A stretch of DNA of 64,000 bases from DLAJ01 sp964655525 (GTDB lineage: Bacteria; Bacillota; Clostridia; Lachnospirales; Lachnospiraceae), in contig CAZZNE010000017.1 in NCBI GenBank assembly GCA_964655525.1, forward strand, positions 22,281-86,280, read 5' to 3'. Under the pieces are notes generated by a model, which ran no database searches, was not told where the DNA came from, and worked only from the letters and a program-made list of their open reading frames with translations. Position numbers and translations under genes: made by a program. Shown one piece after another: positions 17,727 through 26,565 of the stretch. Within the stretch, counting starts at the first letter, position 1. Every line of letters begins with the position of its first letter.

Positions 17727-18860
17727 TCAATAATTTCCCAGTATCTTCATGCTACGCGCTTCCTCGCGCAGTCCACGCAGAGCATTTTTGACAGCGCTCT
17801 GCGAAAGGTTCCCGTCAAAATCAATAAAAAAACGATACTCCCAGCTCCGTTCCTCGATCGGTCTGCTCTCAATCTTTGTCATATTCAGATTATTGTAAAT
17901 AAAATGCGATAGGATGTGGTAGAGCGAACCGCTCTTATGCGGTATCTCCAGACAGATACTGATCTTATCCGCATCCTTGCGGAATACTTTCTGATTCGTC
18001 ACGATAATGAAACGCGTCGAATTGTTTTTGCTGTCGTTGACGCCCTGCTCCAATATAGTGAGACCGTAAACCTCCGCCGCATAAGCGCCTGCCAGTGCCG
18101 CCTGACTGACGTCGCCCTCATCCGCCACCTTTCTTGCCGCAAACGCATTGTTTTTCAGGCTGATCTGCTTCCAGTTCGGATGCTCCAGTAAATAGCGTGC
18201 ACTCTGCATAAGGGACTGCGGGTGTGAATACACCGTGCGAATGTCGGAAAGCTTCGTGCCGGGCAGCGCCATCAGACAATGTTCGATCGGAATGATCTGC
18301 TCCCCGACAATGTAATTTTCAAATTCCACCAACAGATCATAGATCTCGCTCACAATACCTGCCGTCGAGTTCTCGATCGGCAGAACGGCATAGTCCGCGC
18401 TTCCCTCCTCGATCGCCGCCATTGCATCACGGAACGTCTCAACGGAATAGCTGTTGACCCCTTCTCCGAAGAAGCGCTTCGTCGCCGCTTGGGAATAAGA
18501 GCCTTCCGCGCCCTGAAACACAACGCGCGCATGCGCCGTATCCAGCTCCTGCACGCCGATGAACGGTAACCGTCCCGTACTTCCCGCATCTGCAAGCATC
18601 TGATACTGGAGCTTGCGGCTCATCGACATGATCTGCTCAAACAGCTCCTGCACGCCGTGGCTGGTAAATTTATTGTGTGCCAGCGCGCTGACCTTTTGCA
18701 GCTTTTCATCCTCTCTCGCCCGGTCAAATACTTTTTTTCCGTTTGCGATCTTGTACTCCGCAACCCCTTTACAGACCTCCATGCGCTCCTCATACAGCGC
18801 AACGATCTGTTCGTCGATCTCGTCAATCCGGTTCCGTAATTCTCCTAAATCTTTCTGCAT
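17727..18860 (-). CDS. pheA: Bifunctional chorismate mutase / prephenate dehydratase (P-protein)
   Basis: 377 residues, three domains in the usual order. Residues 1-85 are an AroQ chorismate mutase (LGELRNRIDEIDEQIVALYEER). About 105-285 is prephenate dehydratase (VVFQGAEGSYSQAA, LPIENSTAGIV, the catalytic NNSTRFIIV with the Thr). The C-terminal ACT domain holds GSLYHIL and the ESRPIEERSWEYRFFID motif, which binds phenylalanine for feedback control. It makes phenylpyruvate for phenylalanine synthesis. I see no attenuator or T-box in front of it. Confidence 0.96.
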   Translation of the reverse strand: MQKDLGELRNRIDEIDEQIVALYEERMEVCKGVAEYKIANGKKVFDRAREDEKLQKVSALAHNKFTSHGVQELFEQIMSMSRKLQYQMLADAGSTGRLPFIGVQELDTAHARVVFQGAEGSYSQAATKRFFGEGVNSYSVETFRDAMAAIEEGSADYAVLPIENSTAGIVSEIYDLLVEFENYIVGEQIIPIEHCLMALPGTKLSDIRTVYSHPQSLMQSARYLLEHPNWKQISLKNNAFAARKVADEGDVSQAALAGAYAAEVYGLTILEQGVNDSKNNSTRFIIVTNQKVFRKDADKISICLEIPHKSGSLYHILSHFIYNNLNMTKIESRPIEERSWEYRFFIDFDGNLSQSAVKNALRGLREEARSMKILGNY

Positions 18861-19072
18861 ACATTATCCCCCATGATGTCTTGAGCGGTATCCTGTGTCT
18901 TCTTACACTCCTTTTTCTATTTTATACCTAATTATATGGCAGAACAAGAAGCATTTTCCAAGTAGCGGGATTTTTCGGTAACATTTCCAGCGCCCGGCTT
19001 CCCTGTTACGATTTTTATGATTTTCCTCTTTTCTATCTGCATGAAGTCCGCTATAATAAGCTTTGAGAAGTA

Positions 19073-19276
19073 GATGTTTGCGAAATAGAATTGATAATGT
19101 TTTTGTTTGTACAAAATATACAATCCCATAAGCGGGCGCTATGAGATTACCGGTACTTACATGCGGTATTTTCGCATGTTATGTACCGTTGCGATCGAAT
19201 TGCAACGAAGGCGTGCCCGCGTTGGATTGTATATTTTGCGTAGATTAAACATTTTATTATGCATTTCGCAAATATC
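19073..19276 (+). repeat. Structured multi-hairpin repeat, full copy A (204 bp)
   Basis: A long nested inverted repeat in the divergent gap between pheA and the DUF5050 gene. Outer stem: 19073-19086 with 19263-19276 (14 bases, one G-T pair). Middle stem: CAAAATATACAATCC (19112-19126) with its exact complement (19224-19238). Inside are GCGGGC/GCCCGC, a long hairpin near 19152-19188 closing on loop GTATTTT, and GTTGC/GCAAC near 19188-19206. It aligns end to end, in opposite orientation, with 58041-58247. No ORF of merit is inside. The remainder of 18861-19303 holds only the pheA upstream region. Confidence 0.85.
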
Positions 19277-19312
19277 AAAATTTTGAGAAATTGAGAAAGG
19301 TGCGTGCGCTTT

Positions 19313-20338
19313 ATGAAAAAATTACGTCCTGTTCTTGTAATTCTGATCATTGTCCTGATTCTCGGTCTCCTGATGGCTCCGAAATATCTGCTGAAAGAAC
19401 GGATCGAGACTTATCCGGAAGACACGGTCGGCAATACGGCTGGAAACATTAATAACGGTGGTTATTTTTGTGAATCGGACGGCGTTGTCTACTTTGCCAA
19501 TTTTTATGATAACGGTACGCTCTACCGTATGAATCCCGATGAATCCGGAATAGAAAAGCTCAACAATCAGTCTATCAAATTCTTAAATGCCGCCGGCAGC
19601 CATCTGTATTATTTTTTAGCGGACAACCGCAACGGCTCCGACCTCGGCAGCGTCTTAAAGTCAACCGGTCTCTACCGCTCCACCACAAGCGGAAAACATA
19701 TGACATGCCTAAAACGCGGCACGCTGGATACGATGCTGCTCGTCGGTAATTCCATCTTTTATCTGTATTACGAGGACACAAAGGAATTTACGATGCGCCG
19801 GATCAACACCTTGGGGCAGGACGATCAGTTAGTAACGGATTATATCGCCAACCCTGCATGTGCAAACGGCACGAATATTTACTTCCATGGCACACAGGAC
19901 GATCACAATCTGTATCGGCTTGACACATTGACCAACAATATCAGCCGGATTTGGGACGGCAGTCTTTGGAATCCCGCCTACTCGGACGGCTGGCTCTACT
20001 ACATGGATTTATCGCGGCACTATGCGCTTTCGCGTTTGAATCTCTCAACAGGCGCCTCAGAAACGCTGACGACGGATCGCGTTGAATTTTTCAATGTCTC
20101 CGCAGATTATGTGTTTTATCAGACAGTGGACAGCGAAACGCCTGCATTAAAACGGATCAATAAAGACGGCTCCGGCATGGTAACGCTCGCCGAAGGCGTC
20201 TACCGCAATCTCTGTCTGACAAGCCAGTTTTTATATTTCAGGGCTTACGGCGACGATACAACCATGTATCACTGTGCGCTCGGTTCTGATTATCCACAGG
20301 AATTTAACGCCGCCATTGACGCGGTTTCCGTAAAATAA
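19313..20338 (+). CDS. DUF5050-like repeat protein, membrane-anchored
   Basis: 341 residues from the ATG at 19313 (a GTG at 19304 in frame is too close to the GAAAGG site). One N-terminal hydrophobic helix anchors it, and the rest is extracytoplasmic. The body has repeated units of the type YFANFYDNGTLYRMNPDESG and YYMDLSRHYALSRLN, i.e. a beta-propeller-like DUF5050 arrangement common in Clostridia. Function unknown. It starts 36 bases after the structured repeat A and stands alone between a divergent pheA and the convergent folate operon. Confidence 0.75.
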   Translation: MKKLRPVLVILIIVLILGLLMAPKYLLKERIETYPEDTVGNTAGNINNGGYFCESDGVVYFANFYDNGTLYRMNPDESGIEKLNNQSIKFLNAAGSHLYYFLADNRNGSDLGSVLKSTGLYRSTTSGKHMTCLKRGTLDTMLLVGNSIFYLYYEDTKEFTMRRINTLGQDDQLVTDYIANPACANGTNIYFHGTQDDHNLYRLDTLTNNISRIWDGSLWNPAYSDGWLYYMDLSRHYALSRLNLSTGASETLTTDRVEFFNVSADYVFYQTVDSETPALKRINKDGSGMVTLAEGVYRNLCLTSQFLYFRAYGDDTTMYHCALGSDYPQEFNAAIDAVSVK

Positions 20339-20346
20339 CCATGAAC

Positions 20347-20404
20347 ATGCAAAGCGGATTTTACCGGTATAACGTCGGTTCCTGCGCAGCTTATCTGCAT
20401 TTTT
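20347..20404 (+). terminator. Branched terminator-like hairpin after the DUF5050 gene
   Basis: ATGCA and AAGC (20347-20355) pair with GCTT and TGCAT (20389-20400, ATC bulge); an inner ACCG/CGGT pair is also present, and a run of five T follows. It lies between two convergent genes. Confidence 0.5.
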
Positions 20405-20417
20405 CCTGCTGATGCTG

Positions 20418-21242
20418 CTACTCGGACAAATCCCGAAGCTCCCCGAGCATCTCGCGCACCGTCTTTCCCGTCAGCGGATGCCTGAGACAGGGATTTAACT
20501 CCGCAAGCGGCTTCAGCACAAACTCCCTGTTTGCCATATCCGCATGCGGAATTGTCAGCTGTTCACTGTCCATGATCTCATTATCATAAAAAAGAATATC
20601 CAAATCCAGCGTGCGCGCACCCCAGCGCTCTTTTCGCACGCGGCCTGCCTCCGCTTCTAATTCATGCAGATAATTCATGAGTTCCATCGGCGTGAGCAGC
20701 GTCTCAAGCACCGCCGCACCGTTTAGAAAATCCGGCTGGTCAAGCACACCATACGGTTTTGTATATAGCAAAGACGAACTCTTTACGCAGCGCATATCCT
20801 TTGATGCCGAAAGCTTTTGTAACGCGTCCCTCAGATACCCTTCCGAATCTCCGAGATTCGAACCGAGTCCGAGATAAACCACATGCCAGCCGCGGCGGAT
20901 TTTAACGGATACATTTGAAAACGGCAACGCGATCGGCGCTTCCGGCTTGCAGATCTCAAGCTCGATCTCCCGAATGAGAGGAAACGTGCGCAGCACCCGC
21001 TCCGCCACATACTCTGCCGCACGCTCCAGTAAATGAAAGCATTGTTCCCTCATGGCGCGCGCCATCTCCTCACAGACAAGCCCATAGTGCGTGGAATCGG
21101 AAAGCTCGTCTGATTTTCCCGCCTTTCTTGTATCCGTATAAAGCACGGCATTTAAATAAAAATGCTGTCCGTTCTTATTTTCTTCGGGAAATACACCGTG
21201 GTAGGCGTATACCTCTAACCCTTCAATCCGAATCTCGTCCAT
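20418..21242 (-). CDS. folBK: Dihydroneopterin aldolase / HPPK fusion (FolB-FolK)
   Basis: 274 residues. Residues 1-115 are FolB: EIRIEGLEVYAYHGVFPEEN with its catalytic region and the late EICKPEAPI. From about 122 FolK begins with VYLGLGSNLGDSEGYL, followed by the HPPK signature ERWGARTLDLDILFYD and PHADMANREFVL. The fused enzyme converts dihydroneopterin to hydroxymethyl-dihydropterin and pyrophosphorylates it. It is the last gene of the folate operon. Two-domain fusions of this kind are known in several Firmicutes. Confidence 0.95.
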   Translation of the reverse strand: MDEIRIEGLEVYAYHGVFPEENKNGQHFYLNAVLYTDTRKAGKSDELSDSTHYGLVCEEMARAMREQCFHLLERAAEYVAERVLRTFPLIREIELEICKPEAPIALPFSNVSVKIRRGWHVVYLGLGSNLGDSEGYLRDALQKLSASKDMRCVKSSSLLYTKPYGVLDQPDFLNGAAVLETLLTPMELMNYLHELEAEAGRVRKERWGARTLDLDILFYDNEIMDSEQLTIPHADMANREFVLKPLAELNPCLRHPLTGKTVREMLGELRDLSE

Positions 21243-21324
21243 GATCTGTCTCTCCTGTATCCTGCCATTCTTTTATCTGCATCCCGCGATATGCCTTATG
21301 CTCTGACTGCGCGCCCACACCCTG

Positions 21325-22134
21325 TCACATGCAGTCCCGGATTGCCTCCGCCATGCAGATCGCGCGCACATGCTCTTTTACATCATGCACGCGGACAAAA
21401 GAGTAGCGCTTCATGACCGCAAGCACCGTTGTCACAAGCGTTCCCTCAAGCCGCTCCGCCACGGGCAGATCGAGCGTCAGTCCGACAACGGATTTCCTTG
21501 ACGCGCCGAGCAGCAGCGGATAACCAAACATATGCAATTCCTCCATATCATGAAGCAGCCGCAGGTTCTGTTCATAGGTTTTTCCGAAGCCGATTCCCGG
21601 ATCAAGCAGGATCTGCTCTCTCGCAATTCCTGCCGCCTCCGCCATGCGCACGCTTTCCCCAAGCTCGGAAAGCACCGCCTTCATCCCATCGTCTGCAGCC
21701 GCCTCACTCCGGTTATGCATGAGACAGCATGATACATTGCTTGCCGCAATAAGGGACGCCATATCGGCATCATGACGAAGTCCCCATATATCATTGATCA
21801 TATCCGCCCCCGCCTGAATCCCGGCAGCTGCAACCTCACTTTTATAGGTATCAAGCGAGACCGGTATGTTAAATTCTGATTTAATTTTCGCAATAATTGG
21901 CGTAACACGGGCGATTTCTTCCCCATCGCTGACAGTTTCAAAACCCGGTCTCGTCGATTCGCCGCCCACGTCAATGACAGCGGCGCCCTCCGAAATCATT
22001 TCCTCAACATGCCGAAGCGCCGCATCCATTTTATTCCACTTTCCACCATCCGAAAAGGAATCCGGCGTCATATTGAGAATTCCCATCACATAGGTGTGCG
22101 ACGCCGTATCAAATTCCTGATTTCCGATTTTCAT
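21325..22134 (-). CDS. folP: Dihydropteroate synthase
   Basis: About 269 residues from the ATG at 22134, which has GGGAGG nine bases upstream. Both DHPS signatures are visible: MGILNMTPDSFSDGGK near the start and AAVIDVGGESTRPG; LDPGIGFGKTYEQN and the late RVHDVKEH are also typical. It joins p-aminobenzoate to the pterin pyrophosphate made by FolK and is the sulfonamide target. It lies 39 bases after the HD gene and 82 before folBK in the operon. Confidence 0.96.
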   Translation of the reverse strand: MKIGNQEFDTASHTYVMGILNMTPDSFSDGGKWNKMDAALRHVEEMISEGAAVIDVGGESTRPGFETVSDGEEIARVTPIIAKIKSEFNIPVSLDTYKSEVAAAGIQAGADMINDIWGLRHDADMASLIAASNVSCCLMHNRSEAAADDGMKAVLSELGESVRMAEAAGIAREQILLDPGIGFGKTYEQNLRLLHDMEELHMFGYPLLLGASRKSVVGLTLDLPVAERLEGTLVTTVLAVMKRYSFVRVHDVKEHVRAICMAEAIRDCM

Positions 22135-22173
22135 ACCCGCAATCCTCCCAACCATCCATCATTCCTTTTCTTC

Positions 22174-22656
22174 TCACACGATAAGCTTCAGATTCTTTTT
22201 TCCTGCGCTCCAATTGCATTCTTCCTGCACGGGACATGCAAAGCAGGCACGGCTTAATTTATCTGCGCGGTATAACAAGCCCCGCAGACTTGCTTCCTTT
22301 GCCGTCTCCGCGTTTCTGTGATTTCGTATGGCATCAATAATAACGCATGTTTCTTTATCATCAAAACCACTTTGCAAAAGGATTTCCTCCGCCAGCTCGG
22401 CGCTTGCCCGTTCGTGAGGCGTTCCATCCTCATACTGGCGGTATCTTCCCATGTCATGTACAAGCGCAGCCGCATAGACCGACTCCTCGGAAACCGAAAG
22501 CTCCTCTTTTGCCGCAAGCAGCATTGCAATCCGCGCCACATCGAGAAAATGCGCCATGTCATGATGACAATAGCGCCTTTCCTGTTCCGCTTCTTTATTT
22601 TTTCGGACTGCCTCCCGATAAGCGGGATGCGCCAGAATACGATTGACTCTCTCCAT
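22174..22656 (-). CDS. HD-domain phosphohydrolase in the folate operon
   Basis: 160 residues from the ATG at 22656; the longer open frame upstream is only a shadow of folE. HD motifs are HHDMAHFLDVARIA, LVHDMGRYRQYE and AIRNHRN, with a Cys pattern CFACPVQEEC near the C terminus. It is set between folE and folP. A similar HD gene often sits in clostridial folate operons, so a role in dephosphorylating the FolE product (dihydroneopterin triphosphate), for which no classical enzyme is seen here, is a reasonable guess but unproven. Confidence 0.85.
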   Translation of the reverse strand: MERVNRILAHPAYREAVRKNKEAEQERRYCHHDMAHFLDVARIAMLLAAKEELSVSEESVYAAALVHDMGRYRQYEDGTPHERASAELAEEILLQSGFDDKETCVIIDAIRNHRNAETAKEASLRGLLYRADKLSRACFACPVQEECNWSAGKKNLKLIV

Positions 22657-22685
22657 CCGTGTTTTTCCTTTTCCCGATATCCGCT

Positions 22686-23243
22686 TCACGCCCTGCCCAG
22701 CATCGAAAAAAATGTATGCTCCAGCTCTGCCCGCTCCGCAAAAGCGCCGCGCTTGGCAATCGTGACCGTCTGTGAGCCGGGCTTTTTCACGCCCCGCATC
22801 GTCATGCACATATGTTCCGCCTCCAGCATCACCATCACGCCCCTGCACTTGACATAGGTCATCATCGCATCGGCGATCTGTGCGGTCAGCCTCTCCTGCA
22901 GCTGCAGGCGGTGCGCATAAATCTCCACCGTGCGCGCCAGCTTGCTGAGCCCTACGACCTCTCCGTCCGGAATGTACGCCACATGTGCCTTTCCGAAGAA
23001 CGGCATCATATGGTGCTCGCACATGGAATAAAAAACAATATCCTTTTCCAAAACCATCTCGGCGCTGTCCGTGTGAAAGGTCTTTGACAGCGGCTGCTCT
23101 GCCGTCTCGCCCCCGCCGCTTAAAATCTCCTCGTACATACGCGCAATCCGGTCAGGCGTCTCTTTTAGCCCCTCCCGCTGCGGATCCTCACCGATTCCCT
23201 CAAGCAGCATCAAAACCGCTTCTCTGATCTTATCCTTATCCAT
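22686..23243 (-). CDS. folE: GTP cyclohydrolase I
   Basis: 185 residues from the ATG at 23243, which has GGGGAGAG upstream. Motifs: ETPDRIARMYEEI, the zinc-site SMCEHHMMPFFGKAHVAYIP, GLSKLARTVEIYA and the RLTAQIADAM region. It makes dihydroneopterin triphosphate from GTP, the first step of folate synthesis. It lies 22 bases after folC and 29 before the HD gene. Confidence 0.96.
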   Translation of the reverse strand: MDKDKIREAVLMLLEGIGEDPQREGLKETPDRIARMYEEILSGGGETAEQPLSKTFHTDSAEMVLEKDIVFYSMCEHHMMPFFGKAHVAYIPDGEVVGLSKLARTVEIYAHRLQLQERLTAQIADAMMTYVKCRGVMVMLEAEHMCMTMRGVKKPGSQTVTIAKRGAFAERAELEHTFFSMLGRA

Positions 23244-23265
23244 GCCGTCATCTCTCCCCGCACGC

Positions 23266-24582
23266 TTAACGTGCTTTTTTCGCACCTATTCGTTTCTCCC
23301 TATCCCGGATCACCTGCTCCAGTCTTGCGAGATACGAAAGCGAACCGAACGCAACGATGACTCCCTCTGGCGGGGTAAGCAGATACGCCATCTCCACCGC
23401 CTCCTCCAGACTGTCCGCCGCCGTCACATGCTCATTGACCTTTCTGATGGCCTGCGCAAGCTCATAGGCGGGCAGCGCCCGCGGATTTTCCGGCGGCGTT
23501 ATTGCAATGAGCTGCTCCGCCAGCGGCGCCATCCGCTCGATCATCGTCCCATACTCTTTATCTCTCAACACACCCATTATAAATACTTTCGGCTTATTTG
23601 TAAAATAGAAAGACAGAGAATCTGCCAGTTTTTCCGCAGCGTCTGCATTGTGCGCGCCGTCTGTGATCACATAAGGCTTTTTTTGCAGAACGGTCATCCT
23701 GCCCCTCCACTGCGCCGAAAGCAGCCCCCTCCTGAGCGCCGCCTCAGAAACCGAAAATCCCCGATCATTCAACACTCGCACAGTTTCCACCGCAAGGGAC
23801 GCATTTTCGATCTGCCACATACCGCCGAGCGATATTTTTAAGTCTTTGTAACCTCCGTAATGGAAGCTTTGACCGTTCAGACCGTACCGGATACCGGACG
23901 CCGCTTTCACATCCGCAAGAAACAGGGGCGCATACTTCTTCGCTGCCTCATCCGCGATCACCTGCGCCGCCGCTTTCTTCTGCGCCATGCTGACAACCGG
24001 ACAGCCCTCCTTGATGATTCCCGCCTTATGCGCCGCAATTTCGGCAAGCGTGCCGCCCAAAAACTGCATATGATCCATACTGATCGACGCCAGCACGCTC
24101 ACAAGCGGCTTTTCGATCAGGTTCGTTGCGTCAAGTAATCCGCCCATGCCGGTCTCCACAACCGCCACGTCACATTTTTTTTCAGTAAAAAAGCAAAACG
24201 CAAGCGCCGTCTCGACCTCGAACACGGTCGGATGTGCATAGCCCTCCGCCGCCATTTGTTCCGCCGCCTCTGCAACGCGTCCTAACAGCTTTGCAAACGC
24301 TGTCTTTGCGATCATTTTTTGATTCATCATGAACCGCTCGCGATAGTCCGTCACCGCCGGAGAAGAATAGCTTCCCACGCGATAGCCTGCTGCCATAAGA
24401 ATGGCTGTAAGATAAGCAAGCGTCGAGCCCTTCCCGTTCGTACCCGCAATATGTATGACGGGAACGCGCTTTTGTGGGTCGCCGAGCCGCCTGCAAAGCT
24501 CGCGAATGCTCTCCAAGCCCGGCACAATGCCCCGATAGCTTGATAATTCCTCGATATATGCCATTGCCTGCCGATCATTCAT
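23266..24582 (-). CDS. folC: Folylpolyglutamate / dihydrofolate synthase
   Basis: 438 residues, the usual length for FolC. The Mur-ligase-like P-loop is HIAGTNGKGST at about 43-53, followed by YSSPAVTDYRERF, VVETGMGGLLDATN, SMDHMQFLGGTLAEIA and DGAHNADAAE. It adds glutamate to dihydropteroate and extends folate glutamate tails. Its start overlaps the end of the TIM-barrel gene by eight bases, suggesting coupled translation. Confidence 0.96.
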   Translation of the reverse strand: MNDRQAMAYIEELSSYRGIVPGLESIRELCRRLGDPQKRVPVIHIAGTNGKGSTLAYLTAILMAAGYRVGSYSSPAVTDYRERFMMNQKMIAKTAFAKLLGRVAEAAEQMAAEGYAHPTVFEVETALAFCFFTEKKCDVAVVETGMGGLLDATNLIEKPLVSVLASISMDHMQFLGGTLAEIAAHKAGIIKEGCPVVSMAQKKAAAQVIADEAAKKYAPLFLADVKAASGIRYGLNGQSFHYGGYKDLKISLGGMWQIENASLAVETVRVLNDRGFSVSEAALRRGLLSAQWRGRMTVLQKKPYVITDGAHNADAAEKLADSLSFYFTNKPKVFIMGVLRDKEYGTMIERMAPLAEQLIAITPPENPRALPAYELAQAIRKVNEHVTAADSLEEAVEMAYLLTPPEGVIVAFGSLSYLARLEQVIRDREKRIGAKKAR

Positions 24583-25402
24583 ATCCTTTTGAACCTTTCT
24601 GACTTTTCATTAAAAAAGCTCTGTGTTTTTCCTTTAACCAGCCCACCGATTCCCTAAGCGCCCTGACCGTCTTTGTTTCCAGTACACAGCGGCAGCCGTG
24701 CCGCTTTGCAATCTGTAGTCTCTGTGCCAGATCGATCTCCCCCGTGCCGAGCGCTCTGTGATTTTTTGTGCCAAGCGCATCGTGAATATGAAAATGCAAA
24801 AGCCGCTCCTCCTGCTCCATGAGAAACGGTTCATCCCTATCCTGCACGCTGTGGGAATGCCCGATGTCCCATGTTAACCCAAACACCTTGCTCTCCAGCA
24901 AATACCGAATCGCCTGCTTTTCATAGTCCCGATAACCGTCGGTATTCTCGATACAGATGCAGATGTCTGCATCCCCGATCTCCTCTTCGCACATATACCG
25001 AAAACGCTTCCACGCCTCCCGGTATTCCTCCTGATATACCGCAAACAACTCTACCTTTTGCTCCGGCAATGTAAAATACACGCCATGATTCATATGCATA
25101 TTCAGGATGGGCACGCCGAGCGCCTTTGCCGCCGCGATCGTCCGCTTCACCGTGTTGAGATATGCCTCCGCCACTTCCCGATTAAAATCACAGACATTCA
25201 GGTTTTCATCCAGATGAATCGTAAACCCAACCTGATACCGCTCCTTTAGTTCCAACAGTTTTTCGGTATCTTCCAGCCTGTCCGTCTGATAATCAGGCAG
25301 GTTCATATTCAGTTCCACAAAATCCAGTCCCAGTTCCCGGCACAATTTCATCGTGTCTTCTAACTTCTTGATTTCAATTAACGTCGGCATTCCAAACTGC
25401 AT
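24575..25402 (-). CDS. Sugar phosphate isomerase/epimerase-like TIM-barrel protein
   Basis: 275 residues. It matches the xylose isomerase-like/AP endonuclease-2 TIM-barrel family: repeating motifs FVELNMNLP, ILNMHMNHGVYF, CICIENTDGY, GLTWDIGHSHS and LLHFHIHDALG supply the His/Glu/Asp metal ligands. The exact substrate is unknown. Its position, overlapping folC by eight bases and starting four bases after the GNAT stop, suggests operon membership. No known folate step needs such an enzyme, so the link may be historical. Confidence 0.8.
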   Translation of the reverse strand: MQFGMPTLIEIKKLEDTMKLCRELGLDFVELNMNLPDYQTDRLEDTEKLLELKERYQVGFTIHLDENLNVCDFNREVAEAYLNTVKRTIAAAKALGVPILNMHMNHGVYFTLPEQKVELFAVYQEEYREAWKRFRYMCEEEIGDADICICIENTDGYRDYEKQAIRYLLESKVFGLTWDIGHSHSVQDRDEPFLMEQEERLLHFHIHDALGTKNHRALGTGEIDLAQRLQIAKRHGCRCVLETKTVRALRESVGWLKEKHRAFLMKSQKGSKGYE

Positions 25403-25406
25403 CGGT

Positions 25407-26045
25407 TTATTCTCCTTTTATACATGTCATAACATGCCATATATCATTGCCCTCAAATCCGCATTTTCGATAGACGCTTTCCGGATTTGTAATATTATCG
25501 CACTCGCCCGATACCGTTGCAAAGTCTGCAAAAGAACTCATTGTTCTTAATGCCTTGCTCAGCAAAGCGGAAGCAATTCCTCTGCTCCTATATTCGGGCA
25601 GTACCTGAAGCCATTCTATGATCGCCTCACCAACTTCTCTGTCAAAGTCGCATAGGATGGAACCAATCAGATTTCCGTCCGAAACAGCACCGATCCATAA
25701 TTCAGGGCAATAAACCTCCGTTTCCATCCAGCTTTTCACAAAATCCTCAGATACACGAATCTCCAAGTGCGCATAGGAACGGTTGATCATATCCGCAAGT
25801 TCGGCACTTCTATCGAACGAAATCACCTCCAATCTAATTCCCGCGTCCTCAAACTCTGGTATGTTTGACAGATGATGTATCAATCGAAAAAACCTCTTAT
25901 CAACATCATATTCAGGCTGCTTTTTGTCAAAGTCGCTATTGTGCACAATTCTCATGTTAGAAGGTATCAATATCCTTTTTGCTTTCCAGTATGGGATGGA
26001 AAAGACTTTACAGGGATTCTCTTTATATGCTTCTATAGAAATCAT
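25407..26045 (-). CDS. GNAT-family N-acetyltransferase
   Basis: 212 residues from the ATG at 26045 (purine-rich site GGAGAAAAGGCG ahead; the frame runs further to 26162 without support). The GNAT core is in the C-terminal half: ELWIGAVSDGNLIGSIL, then IIEWLQVLPEYRSRGIASALL with the acetyl-CoA-binding RxxGIA loop, and ESVYRKCGFEG. Substrate unknown. Likely the first gene of the folate operon by spacing, although it could simply be read through from its own promoter. Confidence 0.8.
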   Translation of the reverse strand: MISIEAYKENPCKVFSIPYWKAKRILIPSNMRIVHNSDFDKKQPEYDVDKRFFRLIHHLSNIPEFEDAGIRLEVISFDRSAELADMINRSYAHLEIRVSEDFVKSWMETEVYCPELWIGAVSDGNLIGSILCDFDREVGEAIIEWLQVLPEYRSRGIASALLSKALRTMSSFADFATVSGECDNITNPESVYRKCGFEGNDIWHVMTCIKGE

Positions 26046-26302
26046 CTTTCGCCTTTTCTCCTTTTCTTCAAAACTTGTAATTGCGGGAATCGTACTGGGA
26101 ACAGGCAGGCAAATTGTGCAAATTCTTTGCTTGCAAAACAATGATAACATATGGGTGATCAAAATATAAGCGGGAATCCATATTCAAACGTTACAAAATT
26201 CTACTTTTTTCCGAATCATGTCTGCTTTTTTTGATCATAATGCCGAATTTTTTGCCCTTTACACTGCATTTTCTTACTAAAATTTTTTGTGAGAAATGCA
26301 CA

Positions 26303-26363
26303 TTGCCACATCATTCACCCTCTGCTACACTGTCCTTAACTGAAATGTCCGTGACACGGACAT
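26303..26363 (+). promoter_or_regulatory. Promoter and leader hairpin ahead of the Rpn-type nuclease gene
   Basis: TTGCCA (26303-26308) and TACACT (26326-26331) have an exact 17-base spacer. Just downstream is a perfect hairpin ATGTCCG-TGACA-CGGACAT (26345-26363), near the 5' end of the transcript, then about 200 bases of pyrimidine-rich leader with no ORF I trust. Nothing else is recognisable in 26046-26565. Confidence 0.55.
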
Positions 26364-26565
26364 ACGGCTGTGGGTTCTCTCACATGCGGCTGCGGACCGC
26401 ACCGCATTCTTTTTCTCATTTCTGTTTCTTTTCATTGACAGGCAGCAGCTTCCAAGCACGGAGTCCTGCGGCTTCTCTCACACAGAACGCCCGACTGCAT
26501 GATTTCATCTGACCGATGCTTTTCGCTTTCGCTCCCTGTCCACACTTCTCGAAAGGAGGACGCTC

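Noticed and set aside
22657..23022. N-terminal extension of the HD protein (longer open frame)
   Set aside because: It overlaps folE in another frame, is compositionally odd (Arg/Gly-rich) and lacks a ribosome site; the ATG at 22656 fits the HD family.
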